DNA of 64,000 nt from Macondimonas sp045864775 (GTDB taxonomy: Bacteria; Pseudomonadota; Gammaproteobacteria; UBA5335). The stretch spans positions 62,001 through 126,000 of the forward strand of contig BTVR01000001.1 in the NCBI GenBank assembly GCA_045864775.1, written 5' to 3'. Positions 34,430 through 42,858 of the stretch are shown here, piece by piece. Both the position numbers and the translations under genes were made by a program. Numbering within the stretch: position 1 is the stretch's first letter; each line of letters begins with the position of its first letter. A model generated the notes under the pieces. It saw only the letters and a program-made list of their open reading frames with translations. It was not told the origin of the DNA and made no database searches.

Positions 34430-36959
34430 GGTCGATCCCCGCATGGCGGGGGAGGCAAAACCCATGCGACGCGGTGCCCGCCCACGACAGGTCGATCTCC
34501 GCATGCGCGGGGGAGGCATCGTCAGGTGGCATCAGATGAGCCACCTAGAGGGTCGATCCCCGCATGCGCGGGGGAGGCTCAAGGACAGGGCGCGCGGGCA
34601 GTTCAAGCGGGGGTCGATCCCCGCACGCGCGGGGGAGGCAATCCACCGTGGCCATCCCGCGCCAGCCCATTGTGGTCGATCCCCGCATGCGCGGGGGAGG
34701 CAACGGATTGTACCCGTCGTCCTCGCCGAGCCCGGGTCGATCCCCGCATGCGCGGGGGAGGCAACGGATTGTACCCGTCGTCCTCGCCGAGCCCGGGTCG
34801 ATCCCCGCATGCGCGGGGGAGGCATTGCCGCATCCAGTATCCTCGCACGGTGACGGGGTCGATCCCCGCATGCGCGGGGGAGGCAGCTGCCCATACGGGC
34901 GCTTCGCCCACATCGCAGGTCGATCCCCGCATGCGCGGGGGAGGCGGCGTTCCAAAGTGCGGCCCGGTCGGCGGCCCAGGTCGATCCCCGCATGCGCGGG
35001 GGAGGCTCAGGCCGGTGTACAACTCGTGATCACCAGAAATGGTCGATCCCCGCATGCGCGGGGGAGGCTTGATGTCTGTTTCTGACATGTCTTTCCCCTT
35101 GGGTCGATCCCCGCATGCGCGGGGGAGGCAAGCCATGGACGAGTTGGTGCGAGTGGGCATCGGGTCGATCCCCGCATGCGCGGGGGAGGCGATGCAGCTG
35201 GGACCGGGCCGGAGAAACTGGAGGGTCGATCCCCGCATGCGCGGGGGAGGCCATTGCTCAATCAGGACGTCCAGCAGCCCGGAGGGTCGATCCCCGCATG
35301 CGCGGGGGAGGCGATGATCCGCCGCCTGATGAGACGCTTGCTCCAGGTCGATCCCCGCATGCGCGGGGGAGGCGCCCATCCGCTGCGCACGCGTACCCAA
35401 ACCGGAGGTCGATCCCCGCATGCGCGGGGGAGGCGGGTTCCAGTAGCACGTGTCACCGGCCAACTGCGGTCGATCCCCGCATGCGCGGGGGAGGCGACAG
35501 CTTGGACCCTAGGCCGCTTTTGATCGTGGGTCGATCCCCGCATGCGCGGGGGAGGCCATCCGTTTTTGTCTCCGTAGACACCCATCACGGGTCGATCCCC
35601 GCATGCGCGGGGGAGGCAAAAGTTCCATGATCGCAATGTACTGCCCAATGGGTCGATCCCCGCATGCGCGGGGGAGGCCATTTTGGTCGCTGGGCTTTGC
35701 CCTGCGGACAGGGTCGATCCCCGCATGCGCGGGGGAGGCATGTCGCGATCGTCCACGGCGACTTCGCCCGGGGGTCGATCCCCGCATGCGCGGGGGAGGC
35801 GACGATGTGCTGGGACCAGCCCGCGCAAAGCTGGGTCGATCCCCGCATGCGCGGGGGAGGCATGAACGAGGGACTTGAAGCGCTCGCTGAGCGGGGTCGA
35901 TCCCCGCATGCGCGGGGGAGGCATGACGCCACCGGTGCGCCGACTTGCGAGCCGGGGTCGATCCCCGCATGCGCGGGGGAGGCAGATGCTCAACAACACC
36001 AATGGCGGCGACATCGGGTCGATCCCCGCATGCGCGGGGGAGGCCTGAACGCGATCCAGGACAGCGCGCACAAGGCGGGTCGATCCCCGCATGCGCGGGG
36101 GAGGCGCCTCACAAAGGCCGATCTGTCCATCGGCGCGGGGTCGATCCCCGCATGCGCGGGGGAGGCGCGTCCAGATCCGGCAGCTTGCAGCGCACCCGGG
36201 GTCGATCCCCGCATGCGCGGGGGAGGCATGGCATCCGGGCTTTGGATTTCGCCTCACCAGGGTCGATCCCCGCATGCGCGGGGGAGGCTCGCAGCGCTGC
36301 ACCACCTCGCGCACCTCGTGGGGTCGATCCCCGCATGCGCGGGGGAGGCCGGCTGCGCGGCCGGGTGCTGGCGGGCGCCGAGGGTCGATCCCCGCATGCG
36401 CGGGGGAGGCGACTTGCCCACATGCCCACAACCCCCCCCACTGGGTCGATCCCCGCATGCGCGGGGGAGGCCAAGGGCTATGCGTGGTACACGTCGCATA
36501 CGCAGGTCGATCCCCGCATGCGCGGGGGAGGCGCGGGCTGGGACGCATCACATGGGTGGGCGGACGGTCGATCCCCGCATGCGCGGGGGAGGCTGAGCCG
36601 CCTTGAGCGTCTTGCCCTTGGCGTCGGGTCGATCCCCGCATGCGCGGGGGAGGCGTCGTCAGCGTGCCGTTGCTGACGTTGTAGACGGGTCGATCCCCGC
36701 ATGCGCGGGGGAGGCCTTGGTGCCCTTGCCATCGGGGGCGACCCTGAAGGTCGATCCCCGCATGCGCGGGGGAGGCGCGCATTCGCCGACGCCGACGAGC
36801 CCCATGACGGGTCGATCCCCGCATGCGCGGGGGAGGCAGGCTCTGGGTCTTGGCACGTCCAAGGGCTACAGGTCGATCCCCGCATGCGCGGGGGAGGCAT
36901 ATGCTGCGCGCCGAAATGCCCCACCGATACGGGTCGATCCCCGCATGCGCGGGGGAGGC
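34430..36959 (-). CRISPR. Type I-E CRISPR array, 42 repeats and 41 spacers
   Basis: A 28-base repeat recurs at a nearly constant 61-base interval; I located 42 copies. On the plus strand the repeat begins GGTCGATCCCCGCATG and ends GGGGGAGGC; CCCCGC-ATGC-GCGGGG forms its stem-loop. Spacers are mostly 33 bases. Read on the minus strand it starts GCCTCCCCCGCGC and ends GGGGATCGACC, the same orientation as E. coli I-E repeats relative to cas genes. So the array is transcribed leftwards from the leader at 36960-37014. Degenerate copies are at the leader-distal end: a lost C in the copy at 34430, C-to-T in the copy at 34490 and T-to-C in the copy at 34612. Newest spacers lie at the right. Confidence 0.98.
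34702..34795 (-). repeat. Duplicated spacer-repeat unit in the CRISPR array
   Basis: The 33-base spacers at 34702-34734 and 34763-34795 are identical (each starts AACGGATTGTACCCG on the plus strand) and are separated by one perfect repeat. This is a 61-base tandem duplication in the old part of the array. Confidence 0.95.
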
Positions 36960-37014
36960 TCTATAGGATAAGCCCTTGCCCTATATATCAAATCAGTTGT
37001 TAAAGATCCGAACG
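36960..37014 (-). promoter_or_regulatory. CRISPR leader
   Basis: 55 bases between the cas2 stop and the first leader-end repeat. Only 21 of 55 are G or C, in sharp contrast to the GC-rich surroundings, as usual for leaders. On the plus strand TATCAA-N5-TTG (36985-36998) is one base away in spacing from the IHF consensus WATCAA-N4-TTR, a plausible but imperfect IHF site for spacer integration. Its short length means that promoter elements may extend into cas2. Confidence 0.7.
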
Positions 37015-37317
37015 CTACCCGCCTAATCGTCTGCGTGCGAGGATTAGACCGTCCACGTTGACGAAGTCGATTGGCGGGCTGCCCAGCGTGCGCACGGCCT
37101 GCCCGCCGGGTATGTCGCGCTCTTGCCAGATCATGATGATCGACGCATCCCGTTCGTTGGGAAACCAGTCACTGAGCACGGTCCACACGCGCTCGCGCAC
37201 GGCGGGGGAGATGCGCGGGGCGCTGTACACGCCGGGGGCGAGTTCCAGCATGGCGGATGCGAGGAAACCGCGCACGCGCGGGGAGACGTTACGCGCCACC
37301 ACCACGGTCATCGACAT
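37015..37317 (-). CDS. cas2: CRISPR-associated protein Cas2, type I-E
   Basis: A 100-residue protein of the I-E (CasE-type) Cas2 subfamily: MSMTVVVARNVSPRVRGFLAS, MLELAPGVYSAP, SIIMIWQERD. It forms the central dimer of the Cas1-Cas2 integrase. It is the last gene of the operon, overlaps cas1 by 29 bases, and is followed directly by the leader and array. Confidence 0.95.
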   Translation of the reverse strand: MSMTVVVARNVSPRVRGFLASAMLELAPGVYSAPRISPAVRERVWTVLSDWFPNERDASIIMIWQERDIPGGQAVRTLGSPPIDFVNVDGLILARRRLGG

Positions 37318-38188
37318 CGAACAGCTCCTTGATCCGGTCGATCATGCGGGGAACGAGCTTTTCCTGGCGAAACAGTCTGGCCGCGCGGCGGCGTACTTCT
37401 CGTTCCAGGTTGTCCCCCTTGTTGTCGCGGAGGGCGCGCACGGCGCCGAATGCCAGGGGCAGGGTCAGGTCCACGCGGTAGAGGTCGGCGATATCCAGCG
37501 TGAAGGCATTGCTGGAATCCTCGTGGATGAAGCCCAGCGGCGGCAGGGCGCTCACGGCGGCGACGGCCAAGTCGGCGGCTGCCTCCACGAAGGTGGCGGC
37601 GTGATTGAGGGCCTGGTTGGGCGGGTCGGCCGCGTTCGGGTTCTGGCGGTCGTAGCGCCGCCCCTGCCACTCGATGCCGAAACGCTGCGCCACGAGCTTG
37701 TAGCTTTCCTTCATGCGCGCGCCTTCGATGCCGCGCAGCGTGGTGATGTCGCGATGCGGCAGCACGCGGCCGAAGCGCCAGGCATACAGGCGCCGAGCGG
37801 TGTCCAGCCGTTGCTTGGGGTCGGCCCAGCGTTCTGCATGGGCACGGGCCACGTCGGAGCGCCCCTGTCCCCAGGGCGGCGCGGTGTAACTTTTGACGCC
37901 ACCTTCGCCGACGGCGGCGATCAGCACGCCGTGCAGCGCACACAGCCGCAGCACGTCCTGCGTGAGGCTGGTGCCGGGGCCCAGCAGAATCATCGAGACG
38001 GCCTGATACGGGATGGCGTAGTCGCCCGCGTCCAGCGTCTCGCTTTTGGCGGCCACGAAGCGCAGAGTGCCGTCTTCCACCGAGAGTCTGCCGTACTCCA
38101 GCCACAGCAGGCCGTGGCGGTCGGCGTGCGGGATGCGCGAGGCGGCGAGGCCCAGGCGCCCGTGCAGCAGGCCGGGGCCGTTGCTCAT
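37289..38188 (-). CDS. cas1: CRISPR-associated integrase Cas1, type I-E
   Basis: A 299-residue integrase inserting spacers at the leader end. Metal-binding residues are seen in LRGIEGARMKESY (Glu), LGFIHEDSSNAF (His) and FTLDIADLYR (Asp). ATG 38188 (MSNGPGLLHGRLG) overlaps the cas6e stop by 4 bases; a longer in-frame extension upstream lies entirely within cas6e and is not real. The protein looks intact. Confidence 0.96.
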   Translation of the reverse strand: MSNGPGLLHGRLGLAASRIPHADRHGLLWLEYGRLSVEDGTLRFVAAKSETLDAGDYAIPYQAVSMILLGPGTSLTQDVLRLCALHGVLIAAVGEGGVKSYTAPPWGQGRSDVARAHAERWADPKQRLDTARRLYAWRFGRVLPHRDITTLRGIEGARMKESYKLVAQRFGIEWQGRRYDRQNPNAADPPNQALNHAATFVEAAADLAVAAVSALPPLGFIHEDSSNAFTLDIADLYRVDLTLPLAFGAVRALRDNKGDNLEREVRRRAARLFRQEKLVPRMIDRIKELFDVDDRGGGA

Positions 38189-38883
38189 CGTGGTGGCGCC
38201 ACCAGCACCATGCCGAAGCCGAAGGCACGGTGACGGCCGATGCCGCGGGCGAGCAGTTCGGAGAAACGCTCGCCGTCCAACACCACGGCTTCGGCGCCAA
38301 ACAGCGCCTGCGGCCGCTCGACCACCTTCAGCCGGTTGTGGCCGTTGCGGGCGCGACGCAGCAGCCGGCAGCGCGCCGACATGCCGGCAATCTCGACCTG
38401 TTCCAGCCGCACGGCGCCCTCCCATTGGCGCGCAAACCAGTCGCGGTAGACCTCGCCGCGTGGCGGGGTGGCCGCGCCCAGGCGGTCGACCGTGCGCAGG
38501 TAGAGGTCCTTTTCCTCGTCGCCCTTGCGCGTGACCGGACAGGTCAGCACCTCCAGGTGCAGGCGCGTGCCAATTCGCCAATGGGTGGGTAGCGGCTTGC
38601 TCGCCACGCCGTCGGCGTCTAGGGCGGCCCAGGCCTGCGGCGGCGCGAAGGCCCGAGCCCGCTCCAGCAGATCGGCGGCCGGGTGGGGCGTGTAGGCCAG
38701 CACCTCGCCGCGTCGGTCGATGTAGCGAAACGGTTTGGGAGAGCTGTCGCCGAACAAGGCGGCCAACCAGGCGTGCAGGGTGTAGCCCAGCGTCTCGTCT
38801 TCCTGTGTGATGCCGTGCCCGGCCGCAAAGCGCAGCAAAGGCGGCGCGTGCAGGGGAATGCGCAGCAAATGCAAACCGCTCAT
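38185..38883 (-). CDS. cas6e: CRISPR RNA endoribonuclease Cas6e (CasE)
   Basis: A 232-residue ferredoxin-fold ribonuclease that cuts the repeat hairpin and stays bound to the crRNA. It starts MSGLHLLRIPLHAP; GYTLHAWLAALFGD holds the family's N-terminal His region, and GRHRAFGFGMVLVA is the C-terminal glycine-rich loop. It overlaps cas5e and cas1 by 4 bases on either side. Confidence 0.94.
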   Translation of the reverse strand: MSGLHLLRIPLHAPPLLRFAAGHGITQEDETLGYTLHAWLAALFGDSSPKPFRYIDRRGEVLAYTPHPAADLLERARAFAPPQAWAALDADGVASKPLPTHWRIGTRLHLEVLTCPVTRKGDEEKDLYLRTVDRLGAATPPRGEVYRDWFARQWEGAVRLEQVEIAGMSARCRLLRRARNGHNRLKVVERPQALFGAEAVVLDGERFSELLARGIGRHRAFGFGMVLVAPPR

Positions 38884-39593
38884 GCCGTGATCTCCAGGAA
38901 GCCCACGGCGTAGCGCTCGCTGCCACGGTGCACGTTGTGCGTCCAGTCGCGCCGGTCGTAGCGCTCTTCGGTCTGTGCGCCGTCGCCTTCATCCTGCGGC
39001 CACAGGGCCGCGATGCGCACCGGGCGGCGGCGGGGCGCCACGTCGGCCAGGGGTTCGGCCGCCAGGGCCGCTTTCACGCCCGCGGCGTGGCGACGACCGA
39101 TCAGCAGCGGGGCGGCCGGCAAACATGGTTTACGGCCGAAGAAGAGTGGCCGCGCCGGGGTGCGCAAGGCGGCCTGCAGCGCATCCGGCGTGGGGTCGCC
39201 GTCGCCGTCCAGCGCAACCGCGACGGTGGCCACACCGTTGGCCCAGTGATCGCGCGAGCGAATATGTGTACCTCTCGTGGCATCGCCCTTGCCCCGGTCC
39301 TCGCGCCGACCACGTGTGGTCCAGCCGGTGTCGCACATGAAGTCCTGCCCGAGATCCACCGTCTGGTAATCCGTCAGCGGTTCGGGCTCGGCATCCCAGC
39401 GGGCCGCGAATCGCAGGCGGTCTTGCAGGGCGTGCAGGCGGTCCGCGTCGCGGTGGTCCCAGCCCAGGGCATTGCCGAGCAGCCCCACCAGCATGGATCT
39501 GGCCGGAAATCGCCAGGTGGGATTCAACTGGTCCACCACCACGCTGCCAAAGCTCATCAGCGGCGCATCCAGCCGCAGCAACAGGCAGTCCAT
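38880..39593 (-). CDS. cas5e: Cascade subunit Cas5e (CasD)
   Basis: A 237-residue subunit binding the 5' handle of the crRNA. ATG 39593 gives MDCLLLRLDAPLMSFGS, the typical Cas5e N-terminus, with GGAG 9 bases before; a GTG at 39608 would add five residues and overlap cas7e. The glycine-rich RFPARSMLVGLLGNALG and the C-terminal YDRRDWTHNVHRGSERYAVGF are family features. Confidence 0.94.
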   Translation of the reverse strand: MDCLLLRLDAPLMSFGSVVVDQLNPTWRFPARSMLVGLLGNALGWDHRDADRLHALQDRLRFAARWDAEPEPLTDYQTVDLGQDFMCDTGWTTRGRREDRGKGDATRGTHIRSRDHWANGVATVAVALDGDGDPTPDALQAALRTPARPLFFGRKPCLPAAPLLIGRRHAAGVKAALAAEPLADVAPRRRPVRIAALWPQDEGDGAQTEERYDRRDWTHNVHRGSERYAVGFLEITA

Positions 39594-39598
39594 GGGGG

Positions 39599-40714
39599 TC
39601 AGCTCCACAGCGCATCGAGCGTCGCGCCCACGACGGGCCCGATGGGCCCCGTTTCCATCGCGGAGGCCACCGGCAGGGTCGTGGCCAGTCGGCGCTCGGT
39701 GCCGGCGCCGTACATGCCGTCCAGCCGCTCCAGATAGGCGAGCATCTGCTGGGCGGCCTGTTGGCGCACATCGCCCCGGGGTGTCACGGCTTCGAGAAAG
39801 GCGTTGGCCAGCGCGCGCGGTTGCGTAGGGCCGGCCTCCAACAGCAGCAGATCGGCCCAGGCATAGGGCGCTGTGCTCCCTTTCTTGGCGCCTGGGCTTT
39901 GCTGCACGATGCTGGTGACCAACGCCTCGAGCACGCGCCGGGCCACGGCGGGGTCCTGCTGGCGCCAGTCGCGTGCCTCGCAGCCGGTGAGATTGGAGAT
40001 GAGCAGCGGCACATCCACGGCGACATAGCCGTAGTACACGCCGGCCCCCAGTTCGGTCTGGTTGGCGTGGGCTGCGCCGGTTTCATCGTCGCGGTTCAGA
40101 TCGTCCACGACGGTGAAGTAATCCATCTCGGTGTTGGCCGCGTGCACGGTGAAGGCGTGGGCCACATGCACCGGCGCATCCACGCGGGCCAGCAGGTCGG
40201 AGGTGACCATGCGGCCGAACAGCGCAGCCGTCAGGCCCGCGCCTGATTTGCTCATCGCCTTGAGGTTGTCCTTCTCTTCCTTGGATTTCAGGCGCTCGGC
40301 CAAGGCCTTGGTGGGGTCTTCTTCACGACTGACCTGGACCAGCATCTGCACGAAGTACTCCGCTTCGCGCAGTCCGAACAGTACCGGCTGATTCAGGTCG
40401 CCGCCTTCCTTGACACCGCCATCGATCACCGCCTTGGCCAGCGGTTCGATCAGCGACGACGCCATGGCCTCGCCGATCCCCGCGGCCACCGCTTTGGGCA
40501 GCACCGTGCGGGTGAAGAAGGAGCGGGTGCGCAGCCCGTCGGGCAACTCGGGAAGCCGCTGTGTCAGGTCCTCCCGCCAATGGCGCTTCAAGCACTGCGA
40601 CGACACGCGCAGCCGGATGGCATTGCCGAACGGGATGCGCTTGGCCAGGCCCGCGTCGTCCCGGTTGAGCAGACTTGCGGGGTAGGCGGTGAGGGTGTGG
40701 ATTTGCAGGAACAT
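39599..40714 (-). CDS. cas7e: Cascade backbone subunit Cas7e (CasC, Cse4)
   Basis: A 371-residue RAMP protein forming the six-copy backbone along the crRNA. It starts MFLQIHTLTAYPASLLNRDD and contains GNAIRLRVSSQCLKRHWRED, MVTSDLLARVDAPVHVAHAF, and GAGVYYGYVAVDVPLLISNL, all conserved. The length agrees with the E. coli protein. Confidence 0.96.
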   Translation of the reverse strand: MFLQIHTLTAYPASLLNRDDAGLAKRIPFGNAIRLRVSSQCLKRHWREDLTQRLPELPDGLRTRSFFTRTVLPKAVAAGIGEAMASSLIEPLAKAVIDGGVKEGGDLNQPVLFGLREAEYFVQMLVQVSREEDPTKALAERLKSKEEKDNLKAMSKSGAGLTAALFGRMVTSDLLARVDAPVHVAHAFTVHAANTEMDYFTVVDDLNRDDETGAAHANQTELGAGVYYGYVAVDVPLLISNLTGCEARDWRQQDPAVARRVLEALVTSIVQQSPGAKKGSTAPYAWADLLLLEAGPTQPRALANAFLEAVTPRGDVRQQAAQQMLAYLERLDGMYGAGTERRLATTLPVASAMETGPIGPVVGATLDALWS

Positions 40715-40735
40715 CGGGGGGTGACTCCGTGGTTA

Positions 40736-41251
40736 TCAATCTTTGGGAAGGTGGCGGAAGTAGGTGCTGGCTATGCGGCGGCGGATGCTTTCGCGTTTGT
40801 CGGCATCGGTCGCGAGCAGGAAGGTGGCGGCGTCGCTCCAGTCGAAGCGCTCGTTCTTGGCCGCCAGAAAGCGCACGGCGCTCATGAACAGGTCAGCGCG
40901 CAGCGTGTCCGGCGCGGCCAGCAGGCGTTCGAGTCGACCTTCCGAGTAGCGGCTTTCGGCAAGCGCTTGCCCCAGCGCTCGTTTGGGATCGTGCGCGTGT
41001 GTACCCATCGTGGCGAGACCCCAGGCCAGCGTCATCCAGGACTCGGTGTGTGCCTCGGCAGGCAGTTCGCTGTCCGCATGACGCAGCCACAGCCGGTAGA
41101 AGGCCAAGGGCAGCGGCTGACCCGGCGCCCAGCGGCGCAGCGCGGCGCGATCGCCTGCGGGATAGTGCGGTGCACCGATAACCCCGGCCAGACGGGCGAC
41201 GGGGGTGGTCAGTGGTGCGGCGGCAACGGGGTTTTGGGCATTGGCAGTCAT
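40736..41251 (-). CDS. cse2: Cascade small subunit Cse2 (CasB, Cas11)
   Basis: A 171-residue helical protein, two copies of which bridge the Cascade belly. ATG 41251 (MTANAQNPVAAAPL) overlaps the cas8e stop by 4 bases. Features: ALRRWAPGQPLPLAFYRLW, RLERLLAA, and the C-terminal RRRIASTYFRHL. The longer open frame upstream belongs to cas8e territory in another frame. Confidence 0.93.
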   Translation of the reverse strand: MTANAQNPVAAAPLTTPVARLAGVIGAPHYPAGDRAALRRWAPGQPLPLAFYRLWLRHADSELPAEAHTESWMTLAWGLATMGTHAHDPKRALGQALAESRYSEGRLERLLAAPDTLRADLFMSAVRFLAAKNERFDWSDAATFLLATDADKRESIRRRIASTYFRHLPKD

Positions 41252-42858
41252 GCGGAGGTCTCCTCGAGATCGGCAGCGGGTTCGACGCGGGCGCCGCCGG
41301 GCAGCGGCAAGCCCTGCTTGTGCAGCGAGCCGCGCAGCGCGCGTTGCGCTTGCGTGATGGCCCGCCAGATGCGATTGGACGGCAGCGGCAGGCGCTGGGT
41401 GGCCTCGTCGAGCAGGGCTTGCGCCTGGTTTACGAGTTGCTGCTGCCAGGTGGTGCGCACGTGGGCGTGGTCCTCGTCTGCGCCGCGCCACAGCGTGGGG
41501 AAGTAGATGATTTCCCAATGCAGGCCGTAGTCGACCCGTGCCCTGTCCAGCCAGCGTTTTACGGCATCACGGTCGAAATTGGCCTGATCGGGACCGCCCT
41601 CGGCCAAGACGGTGAGCGCGGTGTACAACGCTTTCTGCACATCCTTGGCATCGGTCAGCAGGGCTTGCGCCAGATGCCCCAGCGTGTCGCGGTTTTCCTT
41701 GCTGAACAGCGCCAGGCGCGCCCTGGGAGGGACGGCCAGCTCCACGCGATGGAAGCCCTCGGTGGTGCCCTGACCTCGCACCAGGCAACTGGCCACGAAC
41801 CATCCGGGCCCATCGCCGGGCTTGGGGCGTTGCAACGCGGTCAGCTCAAACCCCTGCTCGAACAAGAGATTCGTCAGGCGCTGCGGCGTGAATCCATCGG
41901 CGGACAAGGTGAGCGCAGACCGGCCCTTTTTCTTGTCCTGCACGTTGAGCGGCGTCCACGGGTCACCCACATCACCGTTTTCCAGCGTCCGGGGGCCGAT
42001 CTGACGGGCTTTGCTGGTGGCGCCCAACGCGATCACTGCGCCGCCGGGCGTCAACGCCAGGCGCACCGGGCGTGCGGTTTCGATGAACCAGGGTTCCAAT
42101 TGCTGTAACAGGTGCTGGTGGCCGCTGCGGTCCCAATGGGTCAGCCAGGTGAGCGCGACGCCCCGCGGCGTGTAGTTGAATTCTTGGCATGCCCTGGGGC
42201 GCAGTTACTGCAGCGCGCCCACTTCGTCGATGAAGCGATGCGAAGGATGCAGGCTGCGTGTCCACGACGCGACGGAGCGGCTGGCATTGCCCGTGTTCAT
42301 CCGCACGATGCCGTAGTTGCCTAGCCCGTGGTAACCACTCGTGGTCTGCAACAGCAGCAGCGCATACATCCACGCCTCCGCCGCCTCGGCCCCGATGCGA
42401 GCCATCTTCACGTCATGGTTCTTCGAGGTGACGAGCACGTCCAGTTCGTCGGGCGTTGTGGCCTTGGGCTCGTACGCGGTCTTGCCACGCACCGTCTTCA
42501 CGCCGCAATCCGCGGCCTCCGCCTCCCAGCTCGCCCAGGGGTGCTGCAAAAAAGCCGGCTTCGTCACGTCGTCCACGACGAGGTGCCAGGCGGTGTCCAT
42601 GCCGTCGGCCAGGTCCAGCAGGCCGGCGCGCCAGTACGCGGGGTCTGTGGGTAGTGTCTCGGAGGGGTGCCGCGCCTGGATGCTGGCGGCCACTTGTACG
42701 AGGAACACATGCCACGGGTCGGCCTGGTGGGCGCGCAGGGCCGTGTACCCCTCCACTTCGCCGGCACTCAGGGCGGCCAGTACCTCGGGCAGGCTCATGG
42801 CGCGCTTGCCCTCGGGGGTGCGCACGCCGATCAGCGGATCGGTCAGCAGGTCATGCAT
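41248..42858 (-). pseudogene. cas8e: Cascade large subunit Cas8e (Cse1, CasA), interrupted by one in-frame TAA
   Basis: Cas8e recognises the PAM and recruits Cas3. The reading frame runs from ATG 42858 (MHDLLTDPLIGVRTPEGK) for 217 residues to a TAA at 42205-42207, then continues in the very same frame (LRPRACQEFNYTPRGVALTW) to the true stop at 41248, 536 codons in all. Family motifs lie on both sides: TSKNHDVK and TTSGYHGLGNYGIVRMN before, LEPWFIETARPVRL and GDPWTPLN after. No frameshift is involved. No convincing start with ribosome-binding site follows the TAA in frame. Either the gene is inactivated, a base is miscalled, or the stop is read through. Confidence 0.9.

Noticed and set aside
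34421..36971. Many long open frames across the CRISPR array on both strands, up to 520 residues, with repeated PPRMRGST, SPAHAGID and RACGDRP units.
   Set aside because: They are translations of the 28-base repeat and its spacers. The repeat unit of 61 bases shifts frame every copy, and such predicted proteins are a known annotation artefact of arrays of this type.
41972..42373. Alternative-frame 133-residue protein spanning the cas8e stop codon.
   Set aside because: It has no Cas8e similarity; the Cas8e motifs lie in the frame containing the TAA, so no frameshift rescue is indicated.
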